NCBI RefSeq assembly: GCF_945956965.1
Contig: NZ_CAMFJS010000008.1
Location: 62,001-126,000, forward strand
DNA: 64,000 nt
Direction: 5' to 3'
Source of the DNA: an uncultured Roseateles sp.
GTDB taxonomy: Bacteria > Pseudomonadota > Gammaproteobacteria > Burkholderiales > Burkholderiaceae_C
Of this stretch, positions 10,749 through 19,404 are shown in pieces. A program made the translations under genes and the position numbers. The first letter of the stretch is position 1, and each line of letters begins with the position of its first letter. A model generated the notes under the pieces. It saw only the letters and a program-made list of their open reading frames with translations. It was not told the origin of the DNA and did not search any database.

Positions 10749-11157
10749 CTGTGTCTCCTATTGGCGATCGTTCTTCAGGAATGTCAGAACTCGGGCTGAA
10801 AGGCTTCAGCACGCCCGCCTGGCCGCGCATGCGGGACATCTGGCGTTGAGCCCTCTGTGACAATTCATTGTTTGAGCGCGCGCAGCAATCTCCATCGTCT
10901 GATGGGACTACTGGCAATCCCCAAACGCGCGGGGAACGAGCACAGCGCAGCCGGCACCTGAGATGCCCGAGCTAAGCTGGTGTTTCATGGGGAGAGGAGA
11001 GAGCGAAGTCGGTGGGTTCCCGAGCAGTAGCAAGGCGCACACCACAGCCATAGCAGCAGCTAAGGCGAAGATATGCCTCCGCCGCTAGGTGAGCGGCGAA
11101 GGCAGGAATTGATGCTCCGAATAGCGTGGCGCACCACGCCCGGAAACACCCGCGCCG
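10749..11157. other. Promoter-containing intergenic region
   Basis: These 409 bp separate the DUF1329 gene from the end of the acyl-CoA synthetase gene. Apart from the palindrome-like site at 10893-10912 I see no gene or repeat. It should carry the promoter of the DUF1329/DUF1302 unit. Confidence 0.45.
10893..10912. promoter_or_regulatory. Degenerate copy of the regional palindromic operator
   Basis: CATCGTCT-GATG-GGACTACT matches the consensus CATCGTCC-N4-GGACGATG at 7 of 8 positions in the left half and only at the first four in the right half. It lies upstream of the DUF1329/DUF1302 unit. Confidence 0.4.
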
Positions 11158-12885
11158 TCAATGCACGGCGTATAGCTTCTTCAAGGCGGACTTGAGCATC
11201 TTGCCGGCGGGATTGCGCGGCAACTGTTCGGTGCGCAGGTGCACGGCAGCAGGCACTTTGTACGCAGCCAAGCGCTCGCGCACATGCTGCTGGACGCTCA
11301 CAGCATCAAGTTCCCAGCCAGGCTTGATCACCAGCACCGCAACGACCGCTTCACCGGTCAGCTCATCGGCTTGACCGAACACCGCCGCCTCTTCGATCGC
11401 CGCATGCTGCAGCAAACAGGACTCGACTTCGGCGGCGGAAATCTTCTCGCCCGCACGATTGATCACATCCTTGATGCGATCCACAACGCGCAGATAGCCG
11501 TCGGCATCGAGCACACCGATGTCCCCGGTGCGCAGCCAGCCGCCACGCAGCGCGGCCTCAGCGCCTTCGGGCTGATTCAAATACCCCTGCATCACGCTCA
11601 CGCCGCGCAGCCAGATTTCGCCTGGCTCCCCAACAGGCATAGGCTGGCCATCGAAGTCTGCAATGCGCAGGTCGATGATGGGCGAGACCAAGCCGGAAGC
11701 CTCGGGACGCGAAGCAAACAAACGGCCCGAGGCGGCGGCACCGACGCCGTTGCTTTCCGTCATGCCAAAACCAATGCCGGACATGGAGTCGCGCTGCAAA
11801 GACAGCACCGCATCGATCAGCGACTGCGGCAAGCCGGCGCCGCCAAAGCCCACGCCGCCCAAGCAGCCGTCCCGGGCCACTTCGGCAAAGCTCGGCTGAG
11901 CCAGCAGCTGCCCCACCATGGCCGGCGCGCCATTGAACTGCGTAATCTTCTCCGCCTGCATCAGGGCAAGCGCGCTGACTGGCTCCCAGCGCCGCATGAA
12001 GACCAAGCGCCGCCCGTGTCGCAGCGCGGTCAGCAACTGCGCATGCAAGCCGCTGACGTGGAACAAGGGCACGGCCGTCAGGGTGGTTGGCTGCAGGCCA
12101 CGGGCCATCATCTTCGCCACGATCTCGGGCGAGGTCATGGCCGAAATGGCACCGATGTAATCAATATTGAACAGAGCTTGGCAGACCGAGCGGTGACTGG
12201 ACAAGACACCCTTGGCCTGGCTGGAAGCCCCCGAGGTGAACAAGATCAAGGCCAAGTCATCGGGCTGGACAGCAAACGGCTGCAAGGCGGGCGCGTTGGC
12301 AGCGGCCGTCATCAGCTGCCAGTCGGTCGCACCGGCCCCTGCCGAAGCGGCAGGGGCATCCACCACCAAGGCACGGCAACGCAGCGCAGCCAGGTCCGCG
12401 CCCACATGGGCGTGGCGCTCGGCATCGCAGATGAGCCAAGCGGGCTGCACATCACGCAGATTCGCCAACAACTCGTCACGCAACCCAAAGCTATTGAGCG
12501 GCGCAGGCACCGCACCGGCCAGCACAGTGGCCACAAAAGCCACCGCCCATTCGGGGCGATTGCGCATGGCAATGGCCACACGCGCCCCGGGCACCAGACC
12601 TTGCTGCTGAAGTCGGGCAGCCAGTGCATCGGCGGCAGCGAAGAAGCGCTCAAAGGTCCAACGCTCGCCCTCATAGACGATGAACTCACGCGCGGCATGT
12701 GCACGACCGGCTTGGATCAATGCGGGCAAATCGGTGAACGCATTCTTGTAGACGGAAAAGCGCTGGCCCGCGACATCCAGTTGCTGCAGTTCGAAGGGGG
12801 CGCCGGGCCCCGTCAGCTGCGCGCGCATGCCCGCCGCCTGGGCCGCCAATGAGGTCGTGGTGGCCTGCATATTGCTATTGCTCAT
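11158..12885 (-). CDS. AMP-forming acyl-CoA synthetase (candidate steroid side-chain CoA ligase)
   Basis: This 575-residue ANL-superfamily enzyme should form an acyl-adenylate and then an acyl-CoA thioester. The core motifs are in order: the P-loop-like FTSGASSQAKG (about 215), GFGMTESNG (about 370), RTGDIG (about 450), RVVDRIKDVINRAGEKIS (about 465) and the C-terminal LPRNPAGKMLK with its catalytic Lys (about 560). The P-loop Ala-Ser-Ser replaces the usual Thr-Thr-Gly, a mild variation. It is the last gene of the side-chain operon, 3 bp after the preceding dehydrogenase. A steroid carboxylic acid is the likely substrate from context; this is inference. Confidence 0.85.
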   Translation of the reverse strand: MSNSNMQATTTSLAAQAAGMRAQLTGPGAPFELQQLDVAGQRFSVYKNAFTDLPALIQAGRAHAAREFIVYEGERWTFERFFAAADALAARLQQQGLVPGARVAIAMRNRPEWAVAFVATVLAGAVPAPLNSFGLRDELLANLRDVQPAWLICDAERHAHVGADLAALRCRALVVDAPAASAGAGATDWQLMTAAANAPALQPFAVQPDDLALILFTSGASSQAKGVLSSHRSVCQALFNIDYIGAISAMTSPEIVAKMMARGLQPTTLTAVPLFHVSGLHAQLLTALRHGRRLVFMRRWEPVSALALMQAEKITQFNGAPAMVGQLLAQPSFAEVARDGCLGGVGFGGAGLPQSLIDAVLSLQRDSMSGIGFGMTESNGVGAAASGRLFASRPEASGLVSPIIDLRIADFDGQPMPVGEPGEIWLRGVSVMQGYLNQPEGAEAALRGGWLRTGDIGVLDADGYLRVVDRIKDVINRAGEKISAAEVESCLLQHAAIEEAAVFGQADELTGEAVVAVLVIKPGWELDAVSVQQHVRERLAAYKVPAAVHLRTEQLPRNPAGKMLKSALKKLYAVH

Positions 12886-12888
12886 GAC

Positions 12889-14028
12889 TCAAAAACCCTT
12901 CAATTCGGCGTAACGCGCGCGATGGAAATGGGCGTCGCCCAGGCTGTGCTGCAGCACCCGTGCACGCTTCACGAACAAGCCGAGATCAAGCTCGTCGGTC
13001 ACGCCGATGCCGCCGTGCAGTTGAATGGCCTCATTGCACAGCTTCTCCGCGAGGTCTGCCGCACGGGCCTTGGCCAGGCTGGCCAGAAAAGGCAAGTCGG
13101 CTGCGGACTGATCAATCGCGGCGGCTGCGCCCCGCACGGCACTTTCAAGCAACTCCAGTTCGGTGAACAAGCGGGCCATGCGATGTTGCAAGGCCTGGAA
13201 GGATCCGATCACCACATCGAACTGCATGCGCTCCTTCAAGTACGCCAAGGTCGACTCGAAGACCTGGCGCAGCAACCCCAGGGTCTCGGCAGCCAGCAGG
13301 ATACGGGCGCGGTCCAGCACCTGCTCCAGCGCTTGCCCTGCATCGCCCTGAGCCAAGCGCATGTCTTCGGCCAAGCGCACGCCACGCAGCTGCAAGCGGG
13401 CGTGGTTGCGGCTGTCGGCCAAGTGCAAGGGGCTTAAGTCCACGCCTGGCCGTGCCCGCTCCACCACGAAGAGGCCAAGGCCTTCATCTTGGCCAGCGGC
13501 GTCCACTTGCCGCGCCGCCACAATCAACCACCGCGCGCCAATGCCATCGGCCACAAACCACTTGTCGCCGTCCAACACCCAGCCACCCACCTCACGCCGG
13601 GCCACGGTGTCGATGGTTTGCGGGGCGTGGCGGCCGCTGTGTTCATCCAGGGCCAAGGCAAAGCGTTCACTTCCGTCCAGCACCGCGCCCAGCCAGCGCG
13701 CCTGTTGCGTCGCGTCACCCGCGGCCAAGAGCAAGCCGCCACCCAGCACCACATGCGACAGCAGCGGCAAGGCCGCCAGGCTTCGCCCCATCTGCTCAAA
13801 CACAGACGCCAGGCCGGCAAAGCCGACGCCCAAGCCACCCTGGGCCTCCGGGATCACGGCCGCCGTCCAGCCCAGTTCGACCGCCTGCTGCCACAGCGCG
13901 GGATCAAAGCCCAGGTCAGCACCCTCGTCGCGCAGCTTGCGCTGCAAGCTCGGTGGCGACTGCGCTTGCAAAAAATCATGCGCGCTGTCGCGCAACATGG
14001 TTTGCTCTTCGTTCAACAACATCGTCAT
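12889..14028 (-). CDS. Acyl-CoA dehydrogenase, first pair, subunit A
   Basis: The product has 379 residues with the normal FAD-dependent acyl-CoA dehydrogenase fold. The N-terminal helical part contains GWTAAVIPEAQGGLG, and the C-terminal part has HGGIGVTDELDLGLFVKRARV. It lies directly behind a second dehydrogenase gene, and such adjacent unequal pairs form alpha2beta2 steroid acyl-CoA dehydrogenases in Mycobacterium (ChsE4-ChsE5) and Pseudomonas (Scd1A/B). By analogy this pair would desaturate the longer side-chain CoA ester. The start at 14028 has GAGG about ten bases upstream; an in-frame ATG at 14022 is an alternative. Confidence 0.85.
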   Translation of the reverse strand: MTMLLNEEQTMLRDSAHDFLQAQSPPSLQRKLRDEGADLGFDPALWQQAVELGWTAAVIPEAQGGLGVGFAGLASVFEQMGRSLAALPLLSHVVLGGGLLLAAGDATQQARWLGAVLDGSERFALALDEHSGRHAPQTIDTVARREVGGWVLDGDKWFVADGIGARWLIVAARQVDAAGQDEGLGLFVVERARPGVDLSPLHLADSRNHARLQLRGVRLAEDMRLAQGDAGQALEQVLDRARILLAAETLGLLRQVFESTLAYLKERMQFDVVIGSFQALQHRMARLFTELELLESAVRGAAAAIDQSAADLPFLASLAKARAADLAEKLCNEAIQLHGGIGVTDELDLGLFVKRARVLQHSLGDAHFHRARYAELKGF

Positions 14029-14048
14029 GGTCAGTGTCCCTCGATCTC

Positions 14049-15239
14049 TCAGCCTGGCAGCCCAAGCACGCGCTTGGCAATGATGTTGAGCTGCACTTCC
14101 GAGGTGCCGCCACCGATGGTGTACGTTTTGGTATTGAGCCAGGCGCGGCACACCGCGAGCTCATCGGCGCTGAAGTCATCCCCCTCCCAGCCCAGGCCAC
14201 GCAAGCCCATGGCTTGCTGGAGCAATTCGTACTTGGCGACCTCTTGCTCGGTCTGCACCAGCTTCATGATGGCGGCCAGGCCGCTGACGTCTTGGCGCGC
14301 CATCATTTGCTCCTTCATACGCTGGCTGGTCAAGGCGAAGGCCTGCGCATCCATCAGCACCTGAGCCAGACGATCGCGCAAGGCTGGCTCACGCAGCGCG
14401 CCATCTGCGGTGTAGAGATAGGGCCGTCCCACTTCCAGCGCCTCGTGCGAAGGCGCTCCGCCCTCGGCAAATTTGGCCATCGCCGCACGTTCATGCTGCA
14501 GCAGCTTCTTAGCCACAGCCCAGCCCTCGCCCGGCTTGCCCACCAGATTGCGCACAGGCACCCGCACGTTGTCGAAGAAGACCTGGCAGAAGTGAGACTT
14601 ACCGCTGATCAGCTCGATTGGTTTGACGCTGACACCGGGGTCCTGCATGTCGATCAAAACGAAGCTGATGCCGTCTTGTTTGCGTGCGCTGCTGTCGGTG
14701 CGCACCAGGGCGTACATCCAGTCGGCCTTGTCGCCGTCCGAGGTCCAGATCTTGCCGCCGTTGATCACGTAGTGCGTGCCGTCTGCGTCCAGCTTGGCGG
14801 CCGTCTTCAGGCTCGCAAGATCGGAGCCCGCATTCGGCTCGGAAAAGCCCTGACACCAGCGCCGCTCACCGCGCATCATGGGGCGCAGATGCTCCAGCTT
14901 TTGCTCCGGTGTGCCCAGCTCCAGCAACACCGGACCCAACATCCACACGCCCAGGTTGTACTGTGGCTGGCGCCCGCCGATGCGCGCCAGCTCCTGCTCG
15001 TAGACGCGCTCCTCCTTGGGGCTGAGCCCAGCACCGCCATAGATTGCAGGCCAGCCGGGCGCGAAGAAGCCGCGTTCGCGGCAGCGCTCGAACCACAGGC
15101 GCTGATCCTCGCTATTGAAGGTCAAGCGGCTACCGCCCCAGACCATCTCATCCGGCACGATGGGCTTGCGCATGCTGGCCGGGCAGTTCGTCTCCAGCCA
15201 TTGCCGGATGTCGACGCGGAAATTCTCGATCTCACTCAC
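14049..15239 (-). CDS. Acyl-CoA dehydrogenase, first pair, subunit B
   Basis: The product has 396 residues if read from GTG 15239, which sits nine bases behind AGGAG; the TGA of the preceding gene lies at 15253, so the genes are tightly packed. It shows the family signatures WCQGFSEPNAGSDLASLKT (FAD/substrate loop), a GGKIWTS strand and the C-terminal YTIGGGTSEVQLNIIAKR. The second subunit gene follows 20 bp later. Its expected role is alpha-beta desaturation of a steroid side-chain acyl-CoA, passing electrons to the ETF encoded at 28437-30133. Confidence 0.87.
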   Translation of the reverse strand: MSEIENFRVDIRQWLETNCPASMRKPIVPDEMVWGGSRLTFNSEDQRLWFERCRERGFFAPGWPAIYGGAGLSPKEERVYEQELARIGGRQPQYNLGVWMLGPVLLELGTPEQKLEHLRPMMRGERRWCQGFSEPNAGSDLASLKTAAKLDADGTHYVINGGKIWTSDGDKADWMYALVRTDSSARKQDGISFVLIDMQDPGVSVKPIELISGKSHFCQVFFDNVRVPVRNLVGKPGEGWAVAKKLLQHERAAMAKFAEGGAPSHEALEVGRPYLYTADGALREPALRDRLAQVLMDAQAFALTSQRMKEQMMARQDVSGLAAIMKLVQTEQEVAKYELLQQAMGLRGLGWEGDDFSADELAVCRAWLNTKTYTIGGGTSEVQLNIIAKRVLGLPG

Positions 15240-15252
15240 TGAATATGTCTCC

Positions 15253-16320
15253 TCAGACCAAGCGGCTGAACCGATGGCATCCATCTTCTTCTAGAACTCG
15301 GCGCAAGCTGCCCTGGTAGCGCAGGCAGGACAGGTGCGCGATTGTCTCGCCCAGCGCCATCAAGTCATCGACCGGATGGCGACGCTTGGGGAACTGGCGC
15401 AGCATCAGCTCATAGGCCGTGGCGGCACCCAGCTCATCCAGCGCCGCCAAGAGCAGTTGGAACTGCTGCTGGTGGTGGGCGTGCAACTCCTCCACCCTGG
15501 CATGCAAGCCTCGAAAGACACCCTGATGAGAGGGCAGCACCAAGGTGTCAGGCGCTAACTGATCCAAACGATCCAGCGAGGCCAGCCACAGGCGCAAAGG
15601 GTCGGCCTCGGGCTCGATGGGCGAGACCAAAACATTCGAGGTGATGCGCGGCAGCAGTTGGTCGCCAGCCAGCAAGATGCGCTCCTCCTCGCAATACAGG
15701 CATGCATGCTCGGGCGAATGGCCCTCACCGATCACGACTCGCCAATCTCGGGCGCCAATGCGAATCAGCTCGCCTTCGCGGATGCGCTCAAAGCTCGGCG
15801 GCACCTCGGGCATGAAGGGGTCACTGCGCAGCGCTTCGAACATGCGCGCCACCACATCGGCCGGCATGCCGGCCTGTTGGTAAAAGCGCAGATGACTGTC
15901 GGGCAGCGGCTCGGGCAAGGTCGAGACGCCGCGCATCATGAAGTACTCGCCATAGCTCATCAGCAGCGGAATCCGATAGCTCTCCATCAACCAGGCTGCC
16001 AGACCCGCATGGTCGTAATGACTATGCGTGCAGATCAGGCGTTTGAGCGGCAGCCCGCCCAGCCGGGTCGCCACAATCTCTCGCCACAGCTCCTGGCTGC
16101 GCGTCGTGTTGAGGCCGGTGTCCACCAGCGTCCAGCCCTCGCCATCGCGCAGCAGATAGACATTGATGTGGTCCAGCGACATGGGCATGGGTTGGCGCAG
16201 CCACAAGATGCCCGGTGCCACCTCGACCACCGAGCCATCCGCTGCCGGCGGCGTGAAGGGGTAGTCCAGCGCCGAGCTCGCGGCGCGGCGCGCCAGACGG
16301 GCTGGTCGCTTTTTGCTCAT
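15253..16320 (-). CDS. Metallo-beta-lactamase-fold hydrolase in the steroid operon
   Basis: This 355-residue MBL-fold protein has the metal motif THSHYDHAG (about residue 125) and the later ligands in GEGHSPEHACLY and LLAGDQLLPR. The C-terminal extension (about 270-355) resembles that of MBL proteins with an extra helical domain. The start at 16320 (MSKKRPARL) is chosen because it falls just after the stop of the upstream ligase at 16337. The position inside the operon suggests hydrolysis of a thioester or lactone of a steroid intermediate, but the substrate cannot be deduced from the sequence. Confidence 0.8.
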   Translation of the reverse strand: MSKKRPARLARRAASSALDYPFTPPAADGSVVEVAPGILWLRQPMPMSLDHINVYLLRDGEGWTLVDTGLNTTRSQELWREIVATRLGGLPLKRLICTHSHYDHAGLAAWLMESYRIPLLMSYGEYFMMRGVSTLPEPLPDSHLRFYQQAGMPADVVARMFEALRSDPFMPEVPPSFERIREGELIRIGARDWRVVIGEGHSPEHACLYCEEERILLAGDQLLPRITSNVLVSPIEPEADPLRLWLASLDRLDQLAPDTLVLPSHQGVFRGLHARVEELHAHHQQQFQLLLAALDELGAATAYELMLRQFPKRRHPVDDLMALGETIAHLSCLRYQGSLRRVLEEDGCHRFSRLV

Positions 16321-16336
16321 AGGGATGTCGCCCGCC

Positions 16337-18154
16337 TCAGACACCGATGGCCTTCGCAAGCGCTGCAGGACTGAGAGCGACATAGGTCTGCGCGCCGTCA
16401 TCGCGCACAAAGAGCGGATCCTTGACCAGGGTGGCATCAAAGCCCTCGCGCTGCAGATCAACCTTGCGCAGCTTGTAGTTGCCGGTCATATCGGCCGTGG
16501 GCGTGAGCCGAAGGAAAAGCGGCACCGCGTAGTTGGGCAGGCGCGCCATCGCCAGCCCCCAGAAGGCCTGGAGATCGAAGTGGGCGCCCTCGTTCAGCAC
16601 CAGCGCGGCCATGCCGGCTCGACCTTCACAGCCGGGAACACGCACGCCATAGACATTGATGGCATCCAGGCCCGGGAAGTCACCCAAGGCGTCTTGCACT
16701 TCGGTGGTGGAGACGTTCTCGCTCTTCCAGCGGAAAGTATCGCCAATGCGGTCAACGAACCAGATGTAGCCGTCGCCGTCACAGCGCAGCAGATCGCCTG
16801 AGGACCACCAGGCATCGCCCTTGCTGAACACATCACGCAGAATCTTTTTCTCGGAAGCCTCAGCGGAGGTGTAGCCCTCGAAGCGGCCGCCGATGATGTC
16901 GGGGTAGTTGTGAATCTGGCCGATGGCCTCGCCGGCTTCATCTTGCGCGGCAAGTTGCAAAAATCCCTGCGCATCGCGCACATGGCAGCCGTTTTCCTGG
17001 TCGTACTTGAGCAAGCGCAGATTGGTCTTTTCCCAAAACGGTACCCGCCCGCAAGCGCCGACCCGGTTCTCCAAATTGAGGGTGCTGGTGTTGGACTCGG
17101 TGGAACCCCAACCCTCGTAGATTTGCATTTCACCGAAGCGCTGCGTCCATTGCGTCCAGATCTCCGGGCTCAAGCCGGTGCCGGTCATCTTGCGCAGGCT
17201 GTGATCGCGCTCATGCGCTGCCGGTGCAGCGCTCAGCAAGAAGCGGCAGATCTCGCCGACGTATTGACACATGGTGATGCCGTAGCGGCGCACATCGGGC
17301 CAGAACTCCCTCCGGCTGAATTTTCGCCGCAGCACCAGGCTGGCACCGGCGGTAAAGGCCGTGGCTGTGGCCGACATTGAAGCCGCGCCGTGATAGAGCG
17401 GCAAGAAGCAATAGAACACCTCGTCCGGTGTGATCTCCCAAACCGTCTTCATGCTGTCGCCGGCCATCAACCAACGGCCGTGACTGATGATGGCGGCCTT
17501 GGGCAGGCCGGTGGTGCCTGAGGTAAATATGTATTGCGCCGTGGCGCCCGCATTCAAGCCAGCGCGCCAGTCAGCAGGTGGGTTGTCAGTGGCACTCTGC
17601 GCCACCAATGCGGCAAAGTCCAAGTTGCACAGGTCCCGGGCTTGGGCGTCAGCCGAGCGCTCAGGGTCAGGCCAGAGCCATAGCGCCAACTGCGGCGGCA
17701 GCTCGCCGCTGGCAGAAAAATTGGGCAGGCATTCCTCCCCAACAATCACCGTCCGGGCAGCCGTGACCTCCAGCGCATGCAGCAGAGGCTTGCCACTGAG
17801 ATGGGTATTCAAAAACGCCACCACGGCGCCAATCTTGCTCAGCCCCAACCAGGCAAAGAAGAAGGCCGGACGGTTTTCAAGAGCCAGGGCAACGACATCA
17901 CCGCAGCGCACGCCCAAGTCCTTGGCCGCATGCGCCGCTTGGTTGACGGCGGCATTGAACTCGGCATAGGTCCAGGTCTGCTCGCCATAGCGTACGCAGG
18001 GGCGTTGGCCAAACTCGCGCGCACTGGCTTCGACCCGGTCCGCCGTGGTGAAGGGGCTGGAGGCCCGGTAGCTCGCGGCAATCGCAGCGCGTCGGTCCAG
18101 CTTGGCTTGGGTCACTTCCCGCGGCACGATGGCCATTGTCTCGCTAGTTCTCAC
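16337..18154 (-). CDS. FATP-type long-chain/steroid acyl-CoA synthetase
   Basis: The product has 605 residues from GTG 18154, which lies five bases behind AAGGAG; ATG 18136 is an alternative without a good ribosome site. Motifs are YIFTSGTTGLPKAAIISH (about 218), YEGWGSTESN (about 350), WSSGDLLRCDGDGYIWFVDR and DTFRWKSENVSTTEV (about 465-505). The last motif marks the FATP/FadD6-FadD17-FadD19 group rather than ordinary FadD. Members of this group activate very-long-chain or sterol side-chain carboxylates in actinobacteria. It is the second CoA ligase of the operon, consistent with two activation steps when a side chain is shortened through an aldehyde and acid intermediate. Confidence 0.85.
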   Translation of the reverse strand: MRTSETMAIVPREVTQAKLDRRAAIAASYRASSPFTTADRVEASAREFGQRPCVRYGEQTWTYAEFNAAVNQAAHAAKDLGVRCGDVVALALENRPAFFFAWLGLSKIGAVVAFLNTHLSGKPLLHALEVTAARTVIVGEECLPNFSASGELPPQLALWLWPDPERSADAQARDLCNLDFAALVAQSATDNPPADWRAGLNAGATAQYIFTSGTTGLPKAAIISHGRWLMAGDSMKTVWEITPDEVFYCFLPLYHGAASMSATATAFTAGASLVLRRKFSRREFWPDVRRYGITMCQYVGEICRFLLSAAPAAHERDHSLRKMTGTGLSPEIWTQWTQRFGEMQIYEGWGSTESNTSTLNLENRVGACGRVPFWEKTNLRLLKYDQENGCHVRDAQGFLQLAAQDEAGEAIGQIHNYPDIIGGRFEGYTSAEASEKKILRDVFSKGDAWWSSGDLLRCDGDGYIWFVDRIGDTFRWKSENVSTTEVQDALGDFPGLDAINVYGVRVPGCEGRAGMAALVLNEGAHFDLQAFWGLAMARLPNYAVPLFLRLTPTADMTGNYKLRKVDLQREGFDATLVKDPLFVRDDGAQTYVALSPAALAKAIGV

Positions 18155-18199
18155 GCAAGCTCCTTGTTCAGGCAGTTTTTGCAGCAAGGTAGTGGCCGC

Positions 18200-19381
18200 T
18201 CAACGCACCGGCCGCGGCATGCCGAGGCCGAATTGCGCGATCAGTTCGCGCTGGATCTCATTCACGCCACCACCAAAGGTGTTGATGGTTGCGGCGCGCA
18301 GTTCGAACTCCAGCTCACCCATCAGGAAGGCCGCACTGCTGCCCGAGCGCACCAAGGCGCTGGGGCCAACGATGTCCATCAAGCGGCGCAGAATTTCCAC
18401 CACGCTCTCGGAGCCATAGACCTTGGTGGTCGAGGCCAGGGCCACATCCATGCCGCCTGCTTCCAAATCAGCGGCGATGCGGAAGTTGGTGATGCGCATG
18501 GCTTCCAGCCGCACATAACACTCGGCCAGAGCGCGCCGCACCCAGGCCTGGTCAACAGCGCGACGGCCTTGCTCGTCCCGCGCCTTGGCCCATAGCAAGA
18601 CCTTGCGGAAGGGTCCGAACACCTTGTCGGCCCAGGAGCCCAAGCCCAGCCGCTCATGGTTGAGCTGAGCGGTGATCAGCTTCCAGCCACCGTGCAGCTC
18701 GCCGATCAGATTACCGGCGGGCACTTCGACGTTGTCGTAGTAGGTGGCGGCGGTGAAGTTACCCACCGTCTCGATCAAGGTGTGGGAGAAGCCGGCGGCG
18801 GCCGTGTCCATCACCATGATGGAAATGCCTTTGTGGCGCGCCAACTCGGGGCTGGTGCGCGCTGCCAGCCAGAGGTAGTCAGCAGCCTCGATGCCGGAGG
18901 TCCAGAGCTTGGCGCCATTGACGACAAAGTGCCCGCTCTGCAAATCGCCTTCCAGCCGCGCAGTGGTTTTCAGCGTCGCCAAATCAGAGCCGGCTTGCTG
19001 CTCGGAGTAGCCAATCGCGAAGATGATCTCGCCGCTGGCAATGCCAGGCAGATAGGCCGCCTTTTGGGCCTCGGTGCCATGCGCCATCAAGGCCGGCCCG
19101 ACGGTGCTGATGGTCACAAAGGGCAGCGGCGCGCCGGCGATATTGGCCTCTTCAAAAAAGATCAGCTGCTCGGTCGGGCCAAAACCCTGCCCGCCATGCT
19201 CCTTAGGCCAGCCTACGGCCAACCAGCCATCCCGCCCCATCTTGCGAATGGTGTCGCGAAACTCTGTGCCGCTCTCTGCGCCGCGCAGCTTGACGCGCAG
19301 CTCAGGCGTCATCAATTCATTGAAATAGTCACGCACCCGCAGGCGCAGGGCGTGTTGCTCAGGGCTCAGGTCGATATACAT
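18200..19381 (-). CDS. Acyl-CoA dehydrogenase, ChsE2/FadE29-like
   Basis: The 393-residue enzyme has GWLAVGWPKEHGGQGFGPTEQ, the FAD loop IGYSEQQAGSDLATLKT and the C-terminal NTFGGGVNEIQRELIAQFGLG. The last segment is characteristic of FadE29/ChsE2, the FAD-binding partner in the heteromeric dehydrogenase that acts on the three-carbon steroid side chain. Its probable partner is encoded at 21056-22162, and the lyase and hydratase genes lie between them. AGGAG sits seven bases before the ATG. Confidence 0.87.
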   Translation of the reverse strand: MYIDLSPEQHALRLRVRDYFNELMTPELRVKLRGAESGTEFRDTIRKMGRDGWLAVGWPKEHGGQGFGPTEQLIFFEEANIAGAPLPFVTISTVGPALMAHGTEAQKAAYLPGIASGEIIFAIGYSEQQAGSDLATLKTTARLEGDLQSGHFVVNGAKLWTSGIEAADYLWLAARTSPELARHKGISIMVMDTAAAGFSHTLIETVGNFTAATYYDNVEVPAGNLIGELHGGWKLITAQLNHERLGLGSWADKVFGPFRKVLLWAKARDEQGRRAVDQAWVRRALAECYVRLEAMRITNFRIAADLEAGGMDVALASTTKVYGSESVVEILRRLMDIVGPSALVRSGSSAAFLMGELEFELRAATINTFGGGVNEIQRELIAQFGLGMPRPVR

Positions 19382-19404
19382 CTGCAGTGCTCCTGTTGCG
19401 GCGC

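Noticed and set aside
11239-12852. A 537-codon plus-strand frame opposite the acyl-CoA synthetase
   Set aside because: It is a mirror of high GC at third positions. All ligase motifs are on the minus strand.
13452-15242. A 596-codon plus-strand frame opposite the two acyl-CoA dehydrogenases
   Set aside because: Composition is Pro/His/Gln/Arg-rich without domains, and the minus strand encodes two clear enzymes with ribosome sites.
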